Below are positions 56,785 to 64,000 of a DNA stretch of 64,000 nucleotides, piece after piece. How positions within the stretch are numbered: position 1 is the first letter of the stretch; every line of letters starts with the position of its first letter. This stretch comes from Cycas panzhihuaensis. Its lineage: Eukaryota > Cycadophyta. Location: the NCBI GenBank assembly GCA_023213395.1, contig CM041465.1:245651741-245715740 (forward strand), read 5' to 3'. A model generated the notes under the pieces. That model was given only the letters and a program-made list of their open reading frames with translations. It did not search any database and was not told the origin of the DNA. Position numbers and translations under genes: made by a program.

Positions 56785-57760
56785 ACATACAAACGCATGG
56801 TGTATGGGCTTCCAAAGATGTATGGTTCAAAATGTCTTTGCGAAGCTTGCATAATGGGGACACAACATAGGCTGCCTTTTCCTAAAGGCAAAGCATGGCG
56901 TGCATCTTATCCTTTGCAATTAGTTCACTCAGACTTGTGTGGACCCATGTCCACCCAATCCTTTGGAGGAGCAGTGTACTACATATCTTTTATTGATGAC
57001 TTCTCTCACAAAGTCTGGGTCTACTTCCTAAAGCATAAATCAGAAGCCTTCTCCAAGTTCAAAGAGTTCAAGGCGAAGTAGAAAATGAATCTGGCTACTC
57101 AATTGGCACATTAAGGTCAGATAATGGAGGTGAATTCACTTCAAATGAATTCAACCAATTTTGCAAGGATAATGGGATTCGGAGACAACTCACGACTCCT
57201 CATACTCCTCAAAGAAATGGAGTCTCCGAGAGGATGAATAGAACGTTGGCTAATAAAGCGAACAATGATGCATGCAAGCGGGCTTCCAAGAGCTTCTTGG
57301 GCAAGCATTTCATACATTTGCCTATGTGGCCAATCAAGTCCTACAACAATGATCACCAATATCACACACGAGGAGGCATGGTGCGGAAAGAAGCCAACTA
57401 TCGACCATTTGAGGACATTCGGATGTACTGCATATATGCACATACCAGATCAACAAAGAACTAAGTTGGACAAACATAGCCTTAAATGCATCTTTGTAGG
57501 ATATGCAATCCATAGCAAAGCCTACAAGTTGTATGATCCAGTTGGGAGGAAAATGCATCTCTCAAGAGATGTAATCTTTGTTGAGTATGATCCAAAAGAG
57601 TTGGATATGGCATCAATCCAACCCCCCATTGACAAAGGGAAAAAGATTGTTGAGGACTTCCCTTCCCCTCAATCTTACACACCATGTTCTTCATCCTTGC
57701 ACTTCTACTTCATCTTCATTTGCTCCACTTGAACCTTCCACTTCATCTTGATACTCCTAC
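56785..57760 (+). pseudogene. Copia F integrase
   Basis: MTYKRMVYGLPKMYGSKCLC leads to the zinc pair CLCEAC, then FPKGKAWRASYPLQLVHSDL with the first catalytic Asp, YYISFIDDFSHKVWVYFLKH, and after a one-base loss at about 57076 RSDNGGEFTSNEFNQFCKDN and RNGVSERMN in other frames (second Asp and Glu present). Further shifts near 57258 and 57310 precede HEEAWCGKKPTIDHLRTFGC, YMHIPDQQRTKLDKHSLKCI and FVGYAIHSKAYKLYDPVGRK. All three catalytic acids are kept, so only the indels disable it. Confidence 0.9.
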
Positions 57761-59446
57761 ACTTAGACGAGAAGATATTGAGGTTCAAGCCACATCATTC
57801 GAGAAGTTACCTAAGTGGTACACTCAAGCAGTGCAGGATGGTCATATCATTGAAGGAAGCGTCCATCTAAGTATCGTGACAAACAAACTTTGCACTTATG
57901 GTCAAGTGCTTTCTATTGATGAGCCTACTACCTTTGCAGAGGCTTCACAAAGTGATAGTTGGAAAGTCGCCATGGATGAAGAGATTCAATCCATTCACAA
58001 GAATGGTACTTGGGACTTGGTCGAATTGCCTCCACACAAACAGCAATCAATTGTAAATGGGTCTACAAGACCAAATTCCATTCGATGGGACACTCAAGCG
58101 ACGAAAGCAAGACTTGTAGCAAAGGATTTAAACAACAAGAAGGAATTGATTACGAGGAGACCTTTGCACTGTAGCAAATATGAACACCATCAGACTTCTC
58201 TTGGCCTTAGCTGCACAATGCAAATGGGCCGTATATCAGATGGACGTGAAGAGCGCCTTCCTCAATGGCGATCTTCAAGAGGAGGTATACTTGGAGCAAC
58301 CTCCTGGTTACAAGGAACAAGGTAAGGAGCATTTGGTATGTCGCCTCAAGAAGGCTTTGTATGGCTTGAAGCAAGCTCCTAGGGCATGGTATGCAAAATC
58401 GATGAATATTTTTGAGACATGGGTTTCATCGATCCACATCTGATCCAAACTTGTATATCAAACATGATCATCACCATGTCATTTATATTGCCTTGTATGT
58501 AGATGACTTAGTGATCACGGTGATGACACTAAGCTCATCAATGTTCTCCAAGATGATTTGAAGAGAAGTTTTGAGATGGTGATCTTGGACTTCTCCATTA
58601 CTTTCTAGGCTTTGAGGTATGGCGTGAGCCAGCTATATCTTCATTTCCCAAGCCAAATATTCTTGGGACATCTTGCGAGATTCGGGATGCACGATCGCAA
58701 GACGGGCGCCTACACCCATGGAGACCCAAGCACCAAGCTCTCTCTCAATGAGGAAGTCGCACCGGCCAGATCCCACACTTTACCGGCGCTTGATTGGGAG
58801 TCTCATTTATCTCACCAACACTCGTAGGATATTTCATTCTTTGTTGGGATTTGCTCACGTTACATGTCTCAACCCAATCGGATACCTTTGGAATGCGACA
58901 AGACGCATTCTCAAGTATATCAAAGGAACATTGCAACTTGGACTTGAGTATGTACATAAGGAGAGCTTCACTTTGGAGGGTTTCTCTGATTCTGATTGGG
59001 CAGGATGCCGAGATAGCAGGAAATCTACCTCGGGTTACTGTTTTACCCTTGGTTCAGCAGCTGTTTCATGGAGTTGCAAGAAGCAACCAAATGTTACCTT
59101 GTCCTCCAGGCGAGAATACAAAGGCTGCGGTCAGTAGCGACTTGTGAGGCTATCTGGCTTCGACGGATTCTTGGTGAGCTTGGATTTCAGCAGCAGCAGC
59201 CGACCAGCCTTCTTTGTGACAATCAAAGTGTCCTCAAGCTAACTAAGAATCCTGTTTTCCACGCACGGACCAAGCATAGTGAAGTTCACCACCATTTCAT
59301 CGTGGAGCATGTACACGGTGAGATCACACTTCAATATCGACCAGCGGAGGAGCAGACGGCGAGATATCTTTACCAAGCCACTTGGTAGAGACAAATTTGT
59401 AAAATTCGAGAGATGGTCTTGGTGTCCAGGCTTAACATTATAAGCG
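57761..59446 (+). pseudogene. Copia F reverse transcriptase and RNase H
   Basis: Linker and RT start DGHIIEGSVHLSIV and ASQSDSWKVAMDEEIQSIHK (57830-58010), YQMDVKSAFLNGDLQEEVYL and LVCRLKKALYGLKQAPRAWY (58180-58400), and the active site LYVDDLVIT (about 58495). Then come a series of short frames to YRRLIGSLIYLTNTRR (about 58780-58827), LGLEYVHKESFTLEGFSDSD with WAGCRDSRKSTSGYCFTLGS, and RNase H CDNQSVLKLTKNPVFHARTK, SEVHHHFIVEHVHGEI and QYRPAEEQTA. At least six one-base shifts occur (for example TTTGCACTGTAGC for TTTGCACCTGTAGC near 58167 and ATCACGGTGATG near 58514). Confidence 0.9.
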
Positions 59447-60030
59447 ATGAGGGGGTGTTAAACCTTATGTTTAAATGTTAAGTGAATGTATTTTTATTTT
59501 TCATGTAATATATGCACTTTATACTTTAGGGGTGACTTATCACTTAAGTGATAAAGTGCACACCACATTCTTTCTAGTGACACAACGTTGTCACTAAAGG
59601 GTCAATGGACCCTCATGCACTTTTTGAGTGATCCAGTGATGTATCTTGGATGTTTGACACTTGTCAAACATCCAAGGCCTTAGGTGAGGATCCAAGCACT
59701 TTTGCTCATGATCCAAGTCATGTATCTTGGATGTTTGACACTTGTCAAACATCCAAGGCCTTAGGTCTCTCATTTCACTCTATATAATGAGACCTCTTCT
59801 CATTGTCTCATAAGGAGGTTTGGAGCTGTATTGTTATGATATCAGTTTGCTAATCAAACTGTTTCTTCTTGGGAGGTTGGACCAATTCCAACTCCACATA
59901 TTGGGTATCATTTTCTCTTGCTCCTATTTTCAGTTTGTGTTCTTTATACTTTCATGCTTTCATACATTTGAAGTATTGTGCATGTATTTATGATCTTGGG
60001 ACTAATGTGGCCTAATGCCCATTTTCCACA
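59447..60030 (+). repeat. Copia F purine tract and 3' LTR
   Basis: GATGAGGGGG (59446-59455) then the LTR 59456-60030. It carries the same palindromes as the 5' LTR (59537-59554, 59645-59676, 59726-59757) and the TATA box, followed by the TATAT duplication. Confidence 0.95.
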
Positions 60031-60064
60031 TATATATCACTCTTATTTATCTTTTCACATCACC

Positions 60065-61010
60065 ATGTCGACCAACTTCAAGCAGAATGTGAACCGTACA
60101 CTAAAGGGGAAGGAGAACTGGGATCTATGGTTCACGAGAGTCAAGAACGCAACCAAGTATTCACGGGAGTCAAGAACGCAACCAAGTACTGGGGACTCTG
60201 GCTGGACCACTTGGAGTCAACCCCGATAGTACCTGCTACCGACACCACAACATAGAGTGGTGGTTCACCTCCAACTCCTCCACGTAATAATCCGCAATGG
60301 CGACAGTGGATCATTGAAGACCAGAAGATCAGAGCAGGGATCCTACTAGTTACAGATTACTCCTTGCACAACCTGATTGATGACACGTAACATGACATTG
60401 CCTTCAAGGTACTTGAAGTCCTCAAAAGAAATTTCGATACTCGATCAGACTTGGAATTTGTTCATATGGTATTGAAGATGAACAAGATGCAAATGCATAA
60501 AGGGCGAGCACATGAAACCATCAATGCTCTTTGCCCCATTAAACAGGCCATTGATAGGGATTTTAAGGCTCAATGCATAACTTGGGCCTTCGTAATTCAG
60601 TCAAGTCTGCATGTTCTTGATTATAAGAACTTGCTAGAAAATCTTTAGTCATCTGGCACACAGAAGACCCTCGACTTCAAAGCATTAGCTGAGAAGTTTA
60701 TTAAACATGACAAGACCTTCGTTACCAACTTCCCACTTTCAGATTCACCTCCTAATGCAGCCTTCGAAGCTGACATGGATGAGGAAGTATACTACACCAA
60801 ACAACAAGGTTAATCTTCACGCAGAGGAAAAAGAGGTCGCGGAAGAGGCAGGGGAAAGCAACAGGGACAACAATAGAGGCAACAACAAGGTCAACAACAA
60901 AACAACAGTCAAAAGATTGTCAATCAGAGACAGTCAAACAATAATGCTGCCATGTGTCAAAGGTATAACAAGAAAGGACACCTTGCAAAAGATTGCCGCA
61001 CTGACTACAA
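60065..61010 (+). pseudogene. Copia G gag
   Basis: ATG at 60065 (MSTNFKQNVNRTLKGKENWD, then LWFTRVKNATKY), a copia capsid start. A 29-base tandem duplication (60131-60159 and 60160-60188, core AGTCAAGAACGCAACCAAGT) shifts the frame here. Later text includes WIIEDQKIRAGILLVTDYSL, DTRSDLEFVHMVLKMNKMQM and LHVLDYKNLLENL (stop at 60646). A Gln/Asn/Arg-rich nucleocapsid follows with the knuckle CQRYNKKGHLAKDC (60955-60996), where the second Cys is Tyr, the same change as in copia D. The gag is inactive as it stands. Confidence 0.85.
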
Positions 61011-61530
61011 CAGATTGCCTCTTCATCAACAACAACAGCATTAAGCCCACAATGTTGATGAGAGTCATGATGACTTATTTGCAGGAGCAAATCTCATTGA
61101 GGCACGTATTCAACAAAACAGGGAAGCATCCACTTCATCTGCTGCTTCTAGACCTAAGAGGTACATCGAGGCACATTGTGGCACAACCATTTGTCAGCTT
61201 GATTCGCCACTACCTCGACCTCTTGGATAGGCAAATACCGCATCAACATCATCATCAGACTGGGTTATGGACACATGAGCTACCCAACACATGACTTGTC
61301 ACTGGGACTTCTTCCAAGATTTTGATTCAGAGGTCACTGGAGTAGTACACATGGCAGATAAGTCGACACAACCTGTTCAAGGCATGGGCTTTATATGCTT
61401 GAAGCTCGTAGGCCTGCCTAATTTTACTTTAAAAGATTTCTTATATATTCCCCATCTCAAACAAAACATTTTGTCGCTATCCACACTTGTCCCCTGTGGA
61501 TTCGACCTGAGTGTAACAACTAACGATTAA
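61011..61530 (+). pseudogene. Copia G protease
   Basis: Low-complexity Gln/His linker, then WVMDT followed by a stop and ATQHMTCHWDFFQDF (about 61260-61320). The catalytic Asp is kept but the Gly of DSGA is a stop (GGA to TGA) and the Ser is Thr. It continues VTGVVHMADKSTQPVQGMGF, LVGLPNFTLKDFLYIPHLKQ and NILSLSTLVPCGFDLSV, typical of copia protease to pre-integrase. Confidence 0.85.
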
Positions 61531-61563
61531 GTTCTTAGTGTTATTCACCCGCCTTCATGTTCT

Positions 61564-62523
61564 GTGGTGATGACTGGGAAACTTGAAGGTAAGCTATTTA
61601 GACTGGTTGGAACCATGTTGTCTTCTTTCGCATACCAAGTTGCTGCCCCCATCTGTGTCGAAGAAGAACTTGCATATAATGTCACCTTGACTCATTCCAA
61701 GATGTCCCTAGAAGCTCTCTGGCATGCTCGCTTGGGGTACGTCAAACTTGATCGACTTAAGGAAATCTCCCATTCCACTCTAGGTCTGGCCATATTTTCC
61801 TCTAATTCGTTCAAATGTGAAGCTTGCATTATTGCCAAATTCCATCGACAACCGTTTTTTCAGAGTCAATGGAAAGCTAGTCAACCTCTTGAATTAGTAC
61901 ACTTAGACATCTGTGGGCCTATGTGTATCCTTTCTCTCACAGGGAAGAGGTACTACATTACATTTATTGATGACTTCACTCGAAAGGTATGGGTGACCTT
62001 TCTCAAATCAAAAGATGAAGCATTCACAACATTCAAGGCATTCAAGACTCTCACAGAGAAGGAATCTGGATATCAGCTGAAGTGTCTTAGGACTGACAAT
62101 GGTGGCGAATACACTTCAAATGAATTCGAAGACTTCTTGCATCACCAAGGGATCAATCATCAAACAACTATTGCAGGTACCCCTCAACAGAATGGCGTTG
62201 CTGAAAGGGCTAACATGCCCATAATGAATATGGCACGGGCTATTCTCGTCTTCAAGAATGTACCTATATATCTTTGGGCCGAAGCTATTTATACTGCAGT
62301 CTATTGCATGAACAACATAAGTCCATCGAAGCTCGGCCTGTCTCCAAATGAACGATGGACTGGACGGACCCCCATTGTCCATCACTTCAAAATTTTTGGC
62401 TCTACTTGTTATGCTCACATTCTTGATGAGCACAGAAATAAGCTCCAGCTGCGAGCTTTAAAGGGCATCTTTGTTGGGTACCCCATGAACAAGAAAGGGT
62501 ATAGGGTCTTCATTCCAACATGA
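61564..62523 (+). CDS. Copia G integrase (319-codon open frame)
   Basis: An open frame with pre-integrase zinc region LWHARLGYVKLDRLKEI (second His is Tyr) and CEAC, then PLELVHLDICGPM (catalytic Asp), YYITFIDDFTRKVWVTFLKS, LKCLRTDNGGEYTSNEF (Asp), GTPQQNGVAERANMPIMNMA (Glu), LWAEAIYTAVYCMNNISPSK and the C-terminal IFVGYPMNKKGYRVF. The three catalytic residues have the expected spacing, so the core is intact, but one zinc ligand is lost and the frame ends at a stop (TGA at 62521) before the linker to RT, RDVVFAETEDQLL. As part of a polyprotein it would not be made in normal form. Confidence 0.9.
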   Translation: MVMTGKLEGKLFRLVGTMLSSFAYQVAAPICVEEELAYNVTLTHSKMSLEALWHARLGYVKLDRLKEISHSTLGLAIFSSNSFKCEACIIAKFHRQPFFQSQWKASQPLELVHLDICGPMCILSLTGKRYYITFIDDFTRKVWVTFLKSKDEAFTTFKAFKTLTEKESGYQLKCLRTDNGGEYTSNEFEDFLHHQGINHQTTIAGTPQQNGVAERANMPIMNMARAILVFKNVPIYLWAEAIYTAVYCMNNISPSKLGLSPNERWTGRTPIVHHFKIFGSTCYAHILDEHRNKLQLRALKGIFVGYPMNKKGYRVFIPT

Positions 62524-64000
62524 AAGAACATCATTACCACTAGGGATGTGGTGTTTGCGGAGACAGAGGATCAACTGCTTCAACTTGATTCTAAAGCACC
62601 GTCTCATAGATACAATGATGTCCAGGAATATGTTGTAAAGATTCCAACATTTGGGCAGGGAGACACTGAAGAAATACTCAAAATTTTGGAATCTGACAAT
62701 AGAGCCCTGGAGGACACTATCCTTGACTCAGATCTTGTGCCAATCTGCACCAATCTAGGGCAATCTTGGGAGAATAGCTAGGAATCACCATGTCAAGCAT
62801 CAAAAGGAAAAGGAGATGCAGAAGAACGACCTTCACCACCTTCAGTTGCAGGGCCGTCTTCTCCAGCAATGTCATCGACCTCCAGACCATACATCTCCCA
62901 TGATCCTTTTCAAGATCAAAATGAAGACCAAGATGTTGTGGAAATGAGAACGTCATTCCCAACCAAAGGTTTTTGAGAAGCCTACCAGTTGCACAAAGAT
63001 TTGAGATCTGATGAGTTAGGCAAAACTGGCACTCGAAGCGGTGCCTATAGAGCAAGGGAGCAAACATCACTTCCCACAGAGCTTGAACCAGTTGAACTGC
63101 ACCTTGCTTCAAATGATGAGCCTCTATCGTACCAAGAACCTGTGAAACACATGGTTTGGAGAAATGCCATGAATGAGGAATACCAATCCTTGATCAAGAA
63201 CGGTACATGGGAGCTCGTTGATCTGCCTTTGGGAAGAAAGGTAGTCAGAAACAAATGGGTGTTCAAAAATAAATACATATTAGACGACACCCTTGAAAAA
63301 CACACCCTTGAAAAACACAAGGCAAGGTTGGTCGCAAAAGGATTCACCCAAAGGGAAGGCATCGACTACACTGAGGTCTTCGCACCAACTACCAAATGGC
63401 CCACAATCAGAGCACTTGTGGCCTTGGGTGCTCAACAGGGTTGGAAAATCCACCAACTCGATGTGAAAATTGCTTTTCTCAATGGAGATTTGGAAGAAGA
63501 AATCTATATGACACAGCCTGAAGGCTTTGAGATAGTAGGACATGAGCAGAAAGTGTGCAGATTGAAAAAGTTGCTATATGGCCTAAAACAAGCCCCTCGT
63601 GCTTGGTTCACCAAGTTGTCCAACAAAATGTGGCAACTTGGTTATGAGGTATGTGACTATCAAGACGTTGATGCAACTTTGTTCATTAAGAGAGAAAAAG
63701 GCAAAGTCATATATCTCCTGATCTTTGTGGACAACATGCTGATAACTGGAAACAATGAGCAGGATATTAGCAAATTAAAGATGGACTTGTCAAAATCCTT
63801 CGAACTGTCTGACCTCGGACTAATGAGATATTACTTGGGAATTGAGGTAACTCAATGTAATGGAAAAATCTCTCTCCTAAGAAAAATATATGAACGATCT
63901 TCTAATCAAGTTTCGATTAGAAGATGCCAGAACAATGTTTACTCCAATGGAACCAAATGTCAAACTTTCCGATGAAGACACTCGAGAGGTAGACAACACT
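62524..64000 (+). pseudogene. Copia G reverse transcriptase, incomplete at window end
   Basis: A linker (62548-62781, with a stop at 62780) precedes a 328-codon open frame (62989-63975). It reads VWRNAMNEEYQSLIKNGTWE, GRKVVRNKWVFKNKYILDD, LVAKGFTQREGIDYTEVFAP, HQLDVKIAFLNGDLEEEIYM and KLLYGLKQAPRAWFTK. A 15-base in-frame tandem duplication (63287-63301 and 63302-63316) adds TLEKH. The polymerase signature, normally YVDD, is FVDN (IFVDNMLITGN, about 63720-63752), which removes one of the two metal-binding Asp. It then continues LSDLGLMRYYLGIEV and is frameshifted near 63880. Confidence 0.9.

Larger units (their letters stand above)
52961..60030 (+). mobile_element. Copia F, full-length element inserted in the leader of G
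   Basis: 7.07 kb, LTRs 52961-53539 (579 bp) and 59456-60030 (575 bp), flanked by the perfect duplication TATAT (52956-52960, 60031-60035). Contents are primer site, long repeat-bearing leader (1.9 kb), gag, protease, integrase, RT, RNase H and purine tract. LTRs differ by only a handful of changes, mostly one-base indels, so it is the youngest element here. Pol is closest to copia-1 at 7.9-10.5 kb. Confidence 0.95.
60031..64000 (+). mobile_element. Copia G, internal region, cut by the window end
   Basis: Plus-strand copia with gag, protease, integrase and RT in order. The upstream leader is separated by F; the probable 5' LTR is at 52340. The 3' end lies outside the window. Frames are longer and better kept than in A, B or D, but contain stops, a 29-bp tandem duplication and active-site changes. 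Confidence 0.85.

Overview
This window looks like a gene-poor, intergenic stretch of a large plant nuclear genome. The whole 64 kb is AT-rich and built from plant-type LTR retrotransposons: Ty1/copia with initiator-Met-type primer binding sites, and Ty3/gypsy including a chromodomain-bearing chromovirus. I recognise no intact host gene, no tRNA or rRNA gene and no CRISPR array. Nearly every open frame is a piece of a decayed gag-pol. The species cannot be read from the sequence. A retrotransposon-bloated genome (for example a gymnosperm) is a weak inference.

Layout. 0-3.2 kb: two minus-strand gypsy gag or gag-protease remnants. 5.6-7.9 kb: a long inverted repeat with two diverged arms of about 1.1 kb. 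7.9-10.7 kb: 3' half of a copia element (copia-1). 10.7-37.1 kb: a deep nest. Its outer shell is a plus-strand gypsy Y (reverse transcriptase at 10.7-10.9 kb, integrase at 35.4-36.5 kb). Y is split by a minus gag-only gypsy-like element X (LTRs at 10.9-11.3 and 35.1-35.4 kb), and X by minus copia A (11701-33403). A carries a plus copia fragment D in its pol, and in its 5' LTR the plus copia B (17497-33273, duplicated target CTAAC). B is in turn split by a minus chromovirus Z (19024-24885, in gag) and by a non-autonomous element C (27707-32413, in reverse transcriptase, duplicated target GTCTC). 37.1-38.9 kb: gag-only element W with an intact 257-codon ORF. 39-50.5 kb: decayed gypsy gag/protease pieces on both strands (including H and K), with long stretches of unrecognised sequence. 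50.6-52.9 kb: a copia 5' LTR with primer site (E) and another LTR. 52961-60030: copia F, the youngest-looking full-length element (duplicated target TATAT), inserted in the leader of copia G, whose gag-pol runs off the right end.

How parts relate. Each element carries, or once carried, capsid/nucleocapsid (gag), protease, integrase and reverse transcriptase-RNase H for its own copy-and-paste cycle. Almost all are now inactive through stops, frameshifts, catalytic substitutions or interruption. Elements C, X and W have LTRs and priming signals but little or no pol, so they look non-autonomous and would have depended on enzymes supplied in trans. The most notable observations are the five-level insertion order, the long inverted repeat, a roughly 22-copy GCCAACTCGG-type repeat in the leader of F, palindromes in the F LTRs, and the rearranged Z junction. 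Domain calls come from reading motifs by eye. No database search was possible.
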